Assembly (NCBI RefSeq): GCF_958298935.1
Contig: NC_084933.1
Location: 12,383,001-12,447,000, forward strand
From: Phragmites australis
Lineage: Eukaryota; Streptophyta; Magnoliopsida; Poales; Poaceae
Direction of reading: 5' to 3'
DNA: 64,000 bases
Positions 1-12,192 of this stretch are shown one piece after another; within the stretch, counting starts at the first letter, position 1, and every line of letters starts with the position of its first letter. Both the position numbers and the translations under genes were made by a program. Under the pieces are notes generated by a model, which was not told where the DNA came from, did no database searches, and was given only the letters and a program-made list of their open reading frames with translations.

Positions 1-2134
1 TAGGTTTCATTAAAATCAATGTCGGGTCTCTGCGTTAACACTTATTCTACAAGCCTTGCTTTGTATCTCACCATCTCGTTATTCTCATTCCGTTTCTGTA
101 TGAAAACCTATTTGAATCCCACAGGGAAGACATTTAGAGGTGTAGGCATTACTTTTGTGAATACCTCTCTTTTTATGAGTGAGGCTATCTCTGCTTGGAT
201 TGCATCCTTCCATTGAGTCCAGTTCGAGCATTGTTTACACTCTTACCATGGTCGTGGGATCTAGATCATTTTGGAGGTTGTTTGCAAATATAGTGAAGAA
301 GTATGTGTCGACAATTGTAGTCTTTCAGTCATACGATTCTCCAGAATCTAGGTAGTTGGTGGAAATCTCTTGTACCATTGGTGACTGTTCGTGATTTCCC
401 AATACGATTGAGTCGGAGTATTCTGATGTCCCAGCATCATTAATTGAGTGTACTATTGAGCTAGGTTGTGGATGTTTTCCATCCACTGGTGTATACTACC
501 CATTGGGTTTCTATCAACTTGAGGTTGACTTGAACTTACTGTTTCAGAGGGTTTATTCCTCTGTTTCCTTTGGCGCTTGAAAGAAGATGTATCCTCCTTT
601 GTGGTTGTACTTCCCCTCTCTTATTTTGAACAGGGAGTTGAGTGGTTTTTATTGGTACCTTCACTCTTTCTGACATATTTTTGGTAGGATTATAGGATTT
701 TATGATACCTTTGCAATCAGTAAATGCATCTGGCAGGTTATTTACAATATGTTACAAATTGATGATTTTCTAAACTTGGAGGTCAGATTCTTGAGTACGT
801 GGATCCAAGGCGGAAATACCTTAGACATTCCAATTGATTTCCTTGCATTCTTTCTAGTACTTGAAATCTCCCCTAATGCCAGGAAATGGTCCCCATTGAA
901 TATACAATCAGCATACCGGGCCGTGAATAGGTCCCATGTGAGGGGCTCGAGGTATTCAATGATCGACGAAGATTTATACCCCACATAGATTCCTAATTTC
1001 CTGTGTGGGCCCATGGATGTACGTTGTGGTGGTGAGATCTGTGTGTATGTAGCGTAACCGAATTTACGCAGATGGGAAATACTTGGTGAATTTTCACGTA
1101 CTAATTGTAAAGTGGAAGTACTATGATATGCAGTAGGTCGCAATTGAATTAAGTTAGCAACGTGTAAAACTGCATGACCCCAACAAGAAGCTAGTAAGTT
1201 ACAATTCTATAATAAGGGTCACGCAATGAGCTTAATTCTCTTGATAAGGGATTCTGCCTACCATTTTTAGTATGGACATATAGGACAGAATACTGAACTT
1301 GAATTTCTAGAGCTATACAATAGTCATTGATGGCACGTAAGCAGAATTTTACAGCATTGTCCATTCGAATTGATTGAATTCAATTTTCAGGATAATGTGC
1401 TCATAATTTAATATTTTGAGCCATTTTTTTAGCAAATGCATGGTTTCGTATGGACAAGAGACACACGTGAGACCATCATATAGATGCATCTATTAGAACC
1501 ATAAAATACCTAAATGGTCTAGTTAATAGTTGGATAGGACCACATATATTGTCTTGAATGCGTTCAAGGAATTTGAGTGGTTCTGCTTGAATTTTAAGGT
1601 AAGATGGTCTTAAAATTAGGTTCCCCGTGGCACATGCAGTGCACATAAAATCCGAAGATCGAGGGAATTTAGAATCACATAAATCATGACCAATGAAATT
1701 GCTGATAATTTTTCGCATCATCCCTATACTGGGATGACCAAGACAATCATGCCAAGTTTGGAATGCATTGACATTCTGAAGATAAAGAGGTAATTTTCTC
1801 AAGTACATAACATTTGTTAAATTCCAATTACTACACAACATTTGCTACGGGTTTGATGTATGTGTAGTACAATCCTCACGATAAAGAGGGAATTTTCTCA
1901 AGTACTTGTTTGTCATATCCATTGTTTTTCCGTTAAGAGGAGACATTCCTCTTTGTTGTCATTATAGGTTTCAATATGGAAATCATTCTGATGGATATCT
2001 CTATAATTTAGTAAGGCACGAGTTGAATCAGAATACAATAAAGCATCCTCGATTATAACTTGAGGACCCATAGAGAGAGTAATTATGGCACGACCTGAGC
2101 CACTAATTGTTGCATCGCGTCCAGCGATTTTCAA
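1..2134 (-). pseudogene. copia pol remnant: protease, integrase, start of RT
   Basis: From right to left on the minus strand: a protease C-terminal part (2134-1913, motifs AGRDATI and YSDSTRALL); a GAG-pre-integrase zinc region (1841-1476, WHDCLGHPS then CTAC); a decayed integrase core; an integrase C-terminal part (1143-742, GIYVGY and YLEPLTGD-like); and, around 240-1, the start of reverse transcriptase (WKDAIQAE, PVGFK, YKARLV). Stops and shifts separate these blocks. It would encode the copying and integration enzymes of the element; none can be made here. Confidence 0.85.
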
Positions 2135-2623
2135 AATATTTCCTTATCTCTTAGTAAGAGTTTGGAAATATTTTGTTTCCCTAAGTATAGAATTTGTGGT
2201 GCAACTATCCATAAGGCACATTTCTTCCTCCATCGGATTGACTCTCGTAGAAATCTATATATAGAATTGAAGAATTTATTATAAAAAAATTTATCAGATA
2301 TATAGAATATACAAACTTTATTTAGTATCATAAGTGCTGATACAATATTATGACATACAATACATAATGATGACAACTTATTATTACAACAACAAATAGG
2401 CATGGATAACATAGTATCTTCGGAATTGGGAGACTAAATAAGGTCTCCAAACATTTCATCTGGAGAAAATTCGACAATCATGTTTTTTGTTCTCATGGGA
2501 TCTTCTGATAGCTGAAGAGTCTAGTTGTTACTTGGTTCTTGTGCAACTTTTTGTGAACAACTAGCCTCCTTGGCGGTATCAGTTTGAAGATTGAAGTGTG
2601 CTTCGTATATGTCCTTGAACAAG

Positions 2624-3467
2624 TCAATTATGTCCCACGGATTGTAAGTAGAGATCAATTAAATGTCTTGGGGTTTGACATTTCTCAGTATTGTGCTTGT
2701 AGCAGCCACACTTGCGACAAATATTAGATTTGTCAAATTTGAGTTTAGATATGCCTTTCCCCTTTTCCGGTGCATGTGGCTTTTGCTTCTTGTTGCGTTT
2801 GCGTTTATCTTTAAAGTTCATTGGTTGGCTTCTAGAAGAGACATCAAACTTATTGTTATTCTGGATATTAGAATATACTTCAGGTAAATGAGCAATGCCT
2901 ATTGGATGATGATTCCTTAGAAGGAGTTCATCATACTTATCGGCCTGAAATAATACATGTATCAAGTCATAATAAACTTGGTATTCTCTTGCACGATATT
3001 GTTGTTGTAAGATCCTATCAGCGGGAAGCATAGTAGATAAATTTTTCTCTATCTTTTCCGCTTCTGTAGGTTCTTTTTCGCAAAATGCAACTTGGAACAT
3101 ATTTTATAAACATCATGATTGTAACCTCCGATAGATTTGAAATCCTAGAGTCGGACATGAGTCCATTCATGACTTGCATCACGCAGAATGACTGACTTCT
3201 GCTATCATATCTTGTTTTGAGAGCTAGCCATAATGTGCTCGGATTTTCTTCCATCATATACTCAGATTTGAGATTCGAATGGACATGGTGCCTTATTATA
3301 TATAATGCACCATATTTAACTTGATCTGTAAGTGATGGATCTCTCTCTTGCGGATGTTGGAGTGCCGCTACCATTCTGCGTGACGCAAGGCTGACCTTGA
3401 CGTCCATTGCCCATGTCAGGTAGTTGTGACCATCGAGTATGAGTATATTGAACTCTTTGTTGGTCAT
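2624..3467 (-). pseudogene. copia gag remnant with zinc knuckle
   Basis: Two overlapping open stretches in different frames (3467-3018 and 3100-2624) together give a copia Gag: an N-terminal part with the motif NYLTWAMDVK, then a basic linker and a CX2CX4HX4C zinc knuckle (CRKCGCYKHNTEKC). Gag forms the cytoplasmic virus-like particle and the knuckle binds element RNA. The frame change near 3060 shows it is a pseudogene. It lies between the primer site and the protease, as expected. Confidence 0.85.
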
Positions 3468-3520
3468 CTTGACCTTTCGATCTTCTTCTTCTCCTTCTGT
3501 TCTTGATCACTCGGTGGAAA

Positions 3521-3535
3521 GCGTGCATGATAACA
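3521..3535 (-). other. Primer-binding site of the copia element
   Basis: Directly after the LTR the minus strand reads TGTTATCATGCACGC. It is a decayed match to TGGTATCAGAGC, the initiator-methionine tRNA primer site used by most plant copia elements. Confidence 0.65.
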
Positions 3536-3741
3536 TGTTAAAAGTAATTTGGATTGCAAAGTAGATAGTGAACAAACACAGTTTCAAACTCTAATCTTTC
3601 ATTGATGATTGTTACAAATATATACATGTTGATGAGGTGTCCATTCGAGGAGACATCCCTCCCAAATGGACACCTATTCAATCAACCAACCGTTGGGAGC
3701 AACTGCTCGACGGTTAAGCGAAGATCACTTGATTTCTAACA
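3536..3741 (-). repeat. 5' LTR of the copia element
   Basis: Read on the minus strand the segment starts TGTTAG and ends TTAACA, giving inverted termini TGTTA/TAACA, and is followed at once by a primer-site-like sequence. At 206 bp it is short for an LTR but normal for copia. The boundary is inferred from these signals because the partner LTR is not in the window. Confidence 0.75.
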
Positions 3742-4139
3742 CTCTCATCCAACCATGTCGTCATGTGCCCCCCATGCTGCCACGCTTCCAACGACTCACA
3801 CCGCCATATCTAACACTGCTTCATGTAACCTTATAATCCTGCTCTTCTTGCCAACTCAGCTCAGTGCCTACTCATCATCCTCCTTCGACCAATGGTCGGC
3901 GGCGCCACTGCCTCCTTGGTCTCCCCCTAGGCTTCTTTAGGTAGTGGTGAATCCCGAGTCCAAACCAAACAGCAAGCTACAACGCCATATATCAGAACCA
4001 TGATAGGAATCCTCAGCCTTTAGCGGGGAGAGAGAGAATGTGTAGTGTGCATCCAACGGATCACGTCATCATCTGATTTTTTTTTACTGAGATTCAACAT
4101 CTCTAAAAAAAATTCTATATTGTTCAACGTCTAGTCTTA
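3742..4139. other. Intergenic, no gene seen
   Basis: About 0.4 kb between the copia LTR and the split MITE. A short open frame at 3755-3940 has no recognisable motif and is probably chance. Confidence 0.5.
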
Positions 4140-4395
4140 GGGTCTGTTTATTTGGGCTTATGCTTCTGATTTTTCTGTTCTCAGAAATTAGAAACTCAAA
4201 CAAACAGGATTACTGAAAAATAATTTCTAGAAAAGTTAGAAATCTGCTTTTGAGGAAATGAATTAGAAGCTAAGAAGCTTGCTGCGAAGCTAGCTGGGAG
4301 TAGCTTTTTTGAGAAATGGTGTGCTGAGAAGTTAAAAATTTATTTAAAAAACCAATAGCTAAAATCCAAAAAATAGTTTTTTTAGAAAAGCCAAA
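4140..4395. repeat. Left part of a MITE-like element split by the gypsy insertion
   Basis: Starts GGGTCTGTTTATTTGGG and is preceded by TTA. The other end, 12.4 kb away at 16869, is the inverted complement (GGGTCTATTTGTTTGGG). The interior is AT-rich, non-coding and contains runs such as aaaaagctattt that recur inverted at the other side. Together the halves make about 314 bp. Terminal sequence and possible TTA target resemble PIF/Harbinger (Tourist-like) MITEs; the right flank reads TTT, so the target duplication is imperfect. Confidence 0.55.
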
Positions 4396-5017
4396 TGCTA
4401 AATATCTAACTATAGGGTATATACGCATAAAGAGTATACCATATACGGATAAGGTATGCCGTGTGCATGCTTGACAACTTCAAATATTACGGAACTGAAT
4501 CTACGGTACCTGATGCTCTCAGAGATCTAGTAGGCACATACTAGGAAGGTCTCAATTGGTTACCCAACTCGAGAACGACTAGCATCCCAGCCGAATTTAT
4601 CTGATCTTTCTTGGTGGACAAGATGAAGGATTCCCTATCGACTACGGCGAGATATGAGGTGGTGCAAGACCCTTATATAAGTCGGGGAGCCAGACCCCCG
4701 AAGGGAGATTTTCTTTTTCACAGAGAAGCACAACTCATTTGCAACTCAACGCAAGTACTAGGGCCACATGAGATACTCGGTGACTTCCTCATTAGTCTAG
4801 TTTAGATCTCATCTACTCCTTGTAACAGATCTAGACACATTGCTTGAACTCGAGTTAATACAGATATATCATCGACCACACAGGACATAGGGTATTACTC
4901 CAATTGGGGGCCTGAACTGTTATAAATCATGTGTGCCTCGTCTCCTGTTCGTTTCCTAAATCACAAAGACAACCCCATTATTCTTATGGACATATTATCA
5001 AGGAAAAACCCTCGACA
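4396..5017 (+). repeat. 5' LTR of the gypsy element
   Basis: Starts TGCTAAATATC, ends CCCTCGACA, 622 bp, and matches 16175-16811 throughout, for example around TATACGCATAAAGAGTAT. A TATA box, TATATAA, lies at 4674-4680, so transcription of the element would start near 4705. Confidence 0.85.
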
Positions 5018-5037
5018 GTTTGCGTGTCAGGTATGAG
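5018..5037 (+). other. Primer-binding site of the gypsy element
   Basis: GTTTGCGTGTCAGGTATGAG directly follows the LTR. It looks like a decayed form of the TGGCGCGCCAGGTAGGGG-type junction seen in many grass gypsy elements, and it fixes the LTR end at 5017. Confidence 0.6.
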
Positions 5038-5060
5038 TCTTCTGCTTTTCAGGATCGACT

Positions 5061-7316
5061 ATGTCTCGAGTGCACATTTGCACCGGATTCTCCGACGCAG
5101 GCTTCTATGACCGCTTCGAGTCGCCAGCGATTGCTTTTGAATCGCCCCCGGCCGGATTAGAGATCACGTTCGGAACTATGGTTTTCCACTGGGATGATCA
5201 GGGTGGACTAATCCACACCAGTATTCTCGAGTCCAGCCTATTGGACACGTACCGCGAGGTGGGACACCTTGAATGGGATCCCAAGGAGCCCAATATTCTG
5301 TAGTTCATGGACACCGACAGCTACACAAGTGGTGATGATGGCTCTGTCGATAGCCAGAGCAGCCGAACATATCGATTCGTGTTTATGGCTAGAGGAAGCA
5401 AAGTCCTACCTACCAATCCGATGGTGGTAGATTCAAACACCATAGTGAATAACAGCACGGAAATCCTCGAGGATCCAGTGACAGCAGCCGCCAATGCTGG
5501 CAATACCGGAGATATACCACCGGGGACATCTGCAACCGAAGCTCTATACATTCCTAATACTATTGATCATCAATGAACTGTAGGAGGGCCAGTGCCTCTT
5601 GGTCTTCAATAACAGCTTCCAGTAGGCACGCCTCCACTAGCACCGATCCCGAGATCGAGGAACGAACTCCCTAAGGGCGGCCATCACAAGGCTTCATCGG
5701 CTCGACTGAAACCGAGCCTCGGTAGTGGCATTTTTAGCACTCCAGATGCTAATGTACAGGGAGTCCATCTGATTCAGAGATCCCTTCTGAAGTTGGATCT
5801 GATGAATCCATTAACCCCTATAGTTAGTTCGGTCAGGACCTTACTCGATGCAGCTCAGATCCAAGTTACTCAAGCAAACAATCCTAGCTCCTTTAGGCCC
5901 CCCAGCCGGTAAGGTGCTGGTTCGAGGAGTCACGGACGCGGATGCTCTGGAGTAGAAGGGTCGCAAGTAGGAAGCTCAGGAGGTCCACCCTGAGTACAGC
6001 CCTACAGGTCGAACTGCAACTACCCTGTCCACAAGTGCAAGAATCAGAGAGACCTAAGGAACCTCATCCCTCACAACAGACATGACTTGCGGGAGGTTAT
6101 CAACAATAGCCATGAAGAGCGCCGTGAGGATGATCGACGCTACAACGATCACAGATCTCCAGGACGGAACGGTCGACGTGACTCCTCTAATCGAAGGGAC
6201 ACGCATGACAGTCCTTCTCCTCTGCCTCCCGAGGAATTTGACGGAGGTTGCGAAGCCTTCGTCCCAGAGCTCTGCTCGATGTGGTGGCTCGATAAGTTCA
6301 AGACGAGCCTAATCCAGAAGTATGACGGGAAGATCAACCCCAACAAATGGTTACATATCTATACCACAGTTATCTGAGCAGCGGGTGGAAATAACAAGGT
6401 AATGGCCAATTACCTGCTAACAACGCTTGATGGACTAGCAAGGTCCTGGTTGTTGAACCTGCCTCCCAACTCGATCCGATCATAGGCCAAGTTGAAGGCT
6501 CAGTTCATAGCTAACTTCTAGGGTACTTTCGAGCGCTCAAGAATGGAGAATGATCTTCATCAACTGAACCAAGGAAAGGATGAGTCCCTCCGACACTTCA
6601 TTCGATGATTCAGTGACCGGCGAAACATGATCCCAAATATTTTTGACGAATCGATTATCATCGCCTTCAAGAGAGGCGTCAAAAACATAGATCTGGTCGA
6701 GAAGCTTGCTACCTAGAAAATCTAGATGGTCAAGGAGCTCTTCAAGTTGGCCAATAAATCTGCAAAGAAAGCTGAAGCTCATGCATATCCTAAAAACCCT
6801 CAGCCTGGCAAGGACAATCCCGAGTCCTCGAAGAACGATGGGAAGAAGGGCAAGCCTGGTGAAAAGTGCAAGGGTTCGGATACGACCGTAGCCGCAGTCG
6901 ATAGGAGTAAGTTGCTCAACATCGAGGACTATAAAGGCTTGAGTCGAGGTGGCAAGAAGTGGTGTCCCGTTCATCGGACCAATCAGCATGACTTTGACAA
7001 ATGCTACGTCCTCCAAAAGAAGGTCAAAGAGAAGCTCAAAGTCGCCACTGTCAAGCACCACAGCAAACAAACTAAGCTAGACGCTAAAGGCGATGAGCCC
7101 GAGTTCCACAAGCCTGGCCAAAGTTTAGCACATATCTTTGGAGGATCCACCGCGTATGAGTCAAAAAGACAATACAAGGCGGTTGAACGAGAGGCCAACC
7201 TGGCTCTCACCGGGCCTACTCGGTACCTCAGGTGGTCGGAAGTTCCGATTACCTTCAACCAAGTCGACCATCCTCCCACGGTCCCACATCCTAGTCGATA
7301 TCTGGTTGTGGTATAG
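5061..7316 (+). pseudogene. gypsy gag remnant
   Basis: Open blocks at 5061-5303, 5307-5576, 6087-6377 and 6726-7316 are joined by stretches with in-frame stops. The block near 6230-6360 carries the conserved gag core start (EAFVPELCSM then KFKTSLIQKYDG), followed by YLLTTLDGLARSWLLNLPP at about 6400-6465. The last block has a Cys-His cluster (WCPVHRTNQHDFDKC, near 6960-7004), typical of this lineage. It would form the capsid; several stops between 6378 and 6722 disable it. Confidence 0.8.
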
Positions 7317-7319
7317 CCG

Positions 7320-10300
7320 GCTATTCTCAACATCAATGTTTCTCGAACACTGGTTGATGGGGGTTGTTCACTTAACCTCATCTTCTCCAAAACTTTAGAT
7401 AAGATGGGGACCGAGAGGTTAGAGCTCAAGAACAAAGTCAAGCCTTTCCATGGCATAACTCCTAATTCATCAATGATGCCCCTTAGCCAGATCAAGGTTC
7501 TAGTCACGTTTGGCACGCTCGACAATTTCCGCACAAAGAAGCTTACCTTCAACGTCATGGATTTCGAGATGACGTACAATGTGATCCTAGGACACCCAAT
7601 GCTGAGTAAGTCGATGGTTGTCGTCCACTACGCGTACCAGGCACTCAAGATCCCGAGCCCTAAAGGGGTCATAACTATCAAATGAGATCAACGAGAGCTT
7701 AGATATGGTCGAACACTTCAGTCAATCATCAATTACTTCAAAAGGTGCAGAGTCCAAGCGCTAGAAGCATCAAGCCGCCGGTGACTCCAAGCTCATAAGC
7801 TTTGCTGGCACATCCCAGACCGACGATGCTGCAAAGGAAGAGACCAACGATGATGCCAAGGACAAAAGAACTGATGGTGGTGTCAAGGCAGTGCCCCTTG
7901 ACCCATTTGAACCTGCCAAGACGATCAAGGTTGGGGTTGGTCTCGACCCTAAATAGGACTTGAGCTCGTTGCTTTCCTCTAGGCGAACCAAGATATGTTT
8001 GCATGGCAACTGTCTGATATGTCCAGGGTCCCTAGGGAAGTAATCGAGCATCGAAGCAGTTAAGATATGCTGAGGATAGGAAGCTAGCCATCCAGGATGA
8101 GGTCGACAAACTCCTAAATGCGGGCTTTATTCGAGATGTTCGCCATCCTACGTGACTCGCGAATCCTGTTCTCGTCAAAAAAGCTAATGACATGTGGAGA
8201 ATGTGTGTCCACTTCACCGACCTCAACAAAGCCTACCCCAAGGATCCTTTTTCTCTCTCGCACATCGACCAGATAGTCGACTCTGTGGCAGGTTGTGCGT
8301 TGCTGTGTTTTTTAGATTCCTATTCAGGGTATCACCAAATTAGCATGGGAATTGAGGACTAGGAGAAAACTACTTTTACTACTCCTTTCGGTGTATTTTG
8401 TTATGTAAAGATGCCTTTTAATTTGAAGAATGTCGGTGCTATGTATCAAAGATGTATTCAGAATTGTCTGCAATCCCAGATTGGACACACTGTAGAAGCT
8501 TATGTCGATCCTATTGTTGTTAAGTCTAGGACCAAAGATGCATTGATCATCGACCTCAAGGAAACATTCAACAATCGTAGGAAATATCGTGTGATGCTCA
8601 ACCCTGAAAAGTGCATGTTCAGCATGCCGTCTGGCAAGCTTCTCAGCTTCCTAGTGTCAAGTCAAGGCATTGAGTCTAATCCACGCAAAATTGAGGCTCT
8701 GGACCTGATGTGGTCACCTCGAACATTAAAAGAGGTTCAAAAACTGACAGGATCCATAGCAGCCCTTAGTTGATTCATTTCAAGGATGGGCGAACGAGGG
8801 ATGCCATTCATCAAGCTGCTAAAGAAACATGACCAGTTCGAGTGGACGGAAGAAGCGGAGAACGCCTTCAAGGACTTAAAAAGGCACTTATCATCTCCGT
8901 TAATTCTTACCCTACCTAATGAAAAGATGAGCACTCTTTGTACGTTATAGCTACTCCACAAGTTGTAAACACGATTCTGGTGGTCAAACAGGAATGCCCC
9001 GATAAAATGGCAAAGGTCCAGAAACCTGTTTAGTACTTGAGCTAAGTCCTACACGATGCGAAACTACGATACCTGCAAGTGCAAAATTGTTTTATGCAGT
9101 CTTGATGTCTTCCCGGAAGCTATGACACTATTTTCAAGCTCATAAAGTCACTGTCGTGAGGACGTATCTACTGAAGGATGTCATACGCAATAGGGAGGCT
9201 AATGGACAAATTGTCTAATGGGTGCTTGAACTCTATGAGTTCAACGTACACTATGCACCACACAGTGTGAAGTTTGGAGTACTGGTGAATTCATCACTGA
9301 ATGGAAAAGCATTGACGAAACTAAGCCAAGTGTGGTCGAGGACCACTGGATGCTCTTCTTTGATGGATCGCTCATGATTCAAGGCTCAGGGGCTGGCATC
9401 ATACTCAAATATCCGACAGGCGATGAACTCGAGTATGTTGTTTAATTATATTTTAAAGCTTCCAACAATGTTGCAGAATACGAGGGACTGGTAAATGTCC
9501 TCCGCATAGCTGCGTCACTTAAAATCAGGCGACTTCTCGTGAAAGGGGATTCACAGCTAGTGGTAAACCAAGTAAGGAGTACCAGTGCTTGGACGACAAC
9601 ATGGCGGCTTACTTGTACGAGGTGCGCAAGCTTGAGGAAAAGTTCGAAGGGCTAGAAGTAACACACATAAGAAGGAGTAATAACTCTAGTGCGGATGAAT
9701 TTGCTAGACTCGCTTCTTCTCGAGCACCGATGCATGTAGGGGTTTTCATTGAGAAACTCCTCAGACCATCTTTCCCAACAGTTTTGGTGAACGGATGCTG
9801 CCCAACCCGATTAGCAGTCTGGCCAGGTCAGCAAGGCAAAAACCGTAGACACAGTAGCTGCACTACTCGAACGTGAGCCGATTTGGATGACTCTATACCA
9901 AGCCTATCTCGAAGGTCGAGACATCCCTGACGATGATGCATCTACAGAGAAAATTACTCGTAAGTCCAAGCTATACGCTTTGGTAGACAGCAAGCTCTAC
10001 CAGGAGTAACGGAATCTTGATGAAGTGCATCACTCAGGAAGAGGGCAATAAATTATTGCTCGATATCCATTGAGGTATGTGTGGTAATCATGCATTTTAT
10101 CGCACTTTGGTCGAAAAAGCTTTCCCTCAGGGATTCTATTGGTCGATTGCTCTCCAAGATGCTTTTGAGCTGGTTAAAAAGTGCGAGAGGTCCCAATTTT
10201 TCAGAACGGGGACCACTCGACCGGCTCAAGCTCTACAAATAATTTCTCTTTCTTAGCCTTTCTCTGTCTGAGGCTTGGATATCCTAGGGCCATTCCCAAG

Positions 10301-11115
10301 GGCCCAAGACAATTACAAATTCCTAGATGTGGCTATCGACACATTCACTAAGTGGATTGAGGCCGAACCCGTTGGGAAGATAACCGTAGAAGCTAATAAG
10401 AAATTCATGAGGAGTATAATTACCTGATTTAGAATTCCGCATCGAATAATTATAGACAATGGTAGCCAGTTCAAAAGCGGGACCTTTATTGCATTATGTG
10501 AAGAATTTGACATTAAAACTTGTTTCGCCTCTGTAGTTCACCCCCAGGGCAACGGTTAGGTTGAGCGCACCAATAGTGTAATCTTGTAGGGTCTTAAAAC
10601 AGATTTTTGATAGGCTGAAGGCCTACTCAAAACGATGGGTGAAAGTGCTTCCCTCAGTATTATGGGCTATTCGTACCTCGACTAACAGGGTCATTGGTGA
10701 AACTCCATTCGTTTTAGTCTATGGAGCCGAAGCAGTGCTCCCGACTGAATTGTAGTTCGGATCACCTCGAGTGGAAAATTACTCGAAAGAGGGGCAGGAC
10801 CAGTTATGAGCGGACGACATTTATTTACTTGAGGAGTACCGTGATCGAGCATTCATTCAAGTGACTAAGTATCAGCAAGCATTGCGTAGATATCATAGTA
10901 GAAAATTCCAGCCTAGGAGACTCACTAATGGAGATCTTGTCCTACGAAAGGTGCAAAAACAGATCTGACGCCATAAGTTATCACCTAAGTGGGAAGGACC
11001 CTATATAGTAGTTGAAGTTACTCAACTTGGATCAATACAGTTATCTACTTCAAACGGTGAGATACTCGAGAACTTATGACACATTGATCAACTCCAACAG
11101 TTCCATTCATAGATA
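7320..11115 (+). pseudogene. gypsy pol remnant: protease, RT, RNase H, integrase
   Basis: Protease near 7320-7685 keeps the active-site region LVDGGCSLN and the later VILGHPML. Reverse transcriptase spans about 8050-8960 (CVHFTDLNKAYPKDPF, FLDSYSGYHQI) but its catalytic YVDD is changed to YVDP near 8505. RNase H follows near 9340-9720 (FFDGS, NNVAEYEG, KGDSQLV), then integrase to about 11110 (YKFLDVAIDTFTKWIEAEP, IIDNGSQF, HPQGNG) and a C-terminal KLSPKWEGPYIV. More than ten in-frame stops and several shifts are visible. The domain order RT-RH-INT defines gypsy. Confidence 0.9.
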
Positions 11116-11242
11116 AGGTAAGTTAAAGGTAAGTCGATTACATTCGATCAGATTAACTAACCTATTACATACTTTTCCTCTCGACCTATATGGCAAATAG
11201 TGAAGATCCACCACCTCTAAGAGTTAAGAAGCGTGTGGACCC

Positions 11243-11842
11243 CTATTCTCCCTTGGACGAATCGAGAAACTTTCTATATTCTTCCCTGGGGCGGCAGCTG
11301 ATAACTCTGGTAATCGGACGCCAGCCAGCATAAGGGCCAGGAAAAATGGCCGATGTGAAGACCCTGTTGGAGCTACTGACCAGTGCCGGTGAGCCTGACG
11401 GACCCTCCACGGGCCTCAGAGGCAATCTGGTGGTTGTTGATAGAGAATACGACCACACTTTCTTCCTCATCGGGGGCTTGAGGGCTTCATCGCTGGAAAC
11501 TTCTTCAACAACTTGGTCGATTATCTCATCAGGATCACCACCAGCTTCATCCCTCTCCCGTGTTATTCGCATCGCTCGCTGTGCGGCATAAGCGGCAATG
11601 AAGCGATGCATCCACCTGGAGAGGGGTCGGCCATCCCTAGGTGATTCTTTGTGCTCTCTTCCTCTATGCCTCTCACTCGATTCCTCCTCGTCGGAAGAAA
11701 TGATGATGACGACGGGTAGAACCATGGTGAGAGGCTTCAAGGAGAGAATTCCCTCTCCTCTAGTTTCTGAGCTCGACTCGGGAGACGGCGGTGGAGTGAA
11801 GGCCATAGCTTCAAGCTCTACAGGTTCTACCAGGCAAGGCAA
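11243..11842 (-). CDS. Antisense ORF of the gypsy element, intact, 199 aa, function unknown
   Basis: An uninterrupted frame lies on the strand opposite to gag-pol, between integrase and the 3' tandem array. The product is acidic and Ser/Glu-rich in its first half (SSDEEESSERHRGRE) with an Arg-rich patch, and has no transmembrane segment or recognised domain. A TATA box on the same strand (TATAAATA, 11893-11900) sits about 50 bp upstream of the ATG, with a second in-frame ATG (MAFTPPPS) 12 codons in. Antisense frames at this position are known in Tat-lineage elements. It is the only long intact frame left in this element. Whether it is expressed cannot be told from sequence. Confidence 0.45.
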   Translation of the reverse strand: MPCLVEPVELEAMAFTPPPSPESSSETRGEGILSLKPLTMVLPVVIIISSDEEESSERHRGREHKESPRDGRPLSRWMHRFIAAYAAQRAMRITRERDEAGGDPDEIIDQVVEEVSSDEALKPPMRKKVWSYSLSTTTRLPLRPVEGPSGSPALVSSSNRVFTSAIFPGPYAGWRPITRVISCRPREEYRKFLDSSKGE

Positions 11843-11892
11843 AGTAACAAAGGAAGGAGATGAAGTGAAGATAAACGGCTTCAGTTCCCCTC

Positions 11893-11900
11893 TATTTATA
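11893..11900 (-). promoter_or_regulatory. TATA box of the antisense ORF
   Basis: Minus strand TATAAATA followed by GAGGGG; about 30 bp to a likely start near 11868 and about 50 bp to the ATG at 11842. Confidence 0.5.
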
Positions 11901-12192
11901 CATGTGGAAACGGGTCATACTATGTAAACAAAGCCGTCAAGATCCGAAACGATAGCATGTTTGAGAACGCCTCAGTCGCATTGCGTGCCTGGTGGAAGTC
12001 GAGGTGTCATGGGAGTGTTATGATGTGTCATTATGACGCGTCAAATCAAATGTTGCGGTGAAAACAAGCACGAATGGGAGTGGGTTTTTGATACTCGCCT
12101 ACCCGTTCGCTCGAGTTTACTTGGTGACCACAACATAGTTGTAACCCAAAGCTTGTGGGCTAAGGCCACCGAGTTTATGGTCGAGAACGGTG

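Larger units (their letters stand above)
1..3741 (-). mobile_element. Ty1/copia LTR retrotransposon, decayed, truncated by window edge
   Basis: The minus strand carries, in copia order, a 5' LTR (3536-3741), primer site, gag, protease, integrase and the start of reverse transcriptase, which runs off the left edge. All frames are broken by stops and shifts, so the copy is dead. Order gag-PR-INT-RT is diagnostic of Ty1/copia. The 3' LTR is outside the window, so the target-site duplication cannot be checked. Confidence 0.9.
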
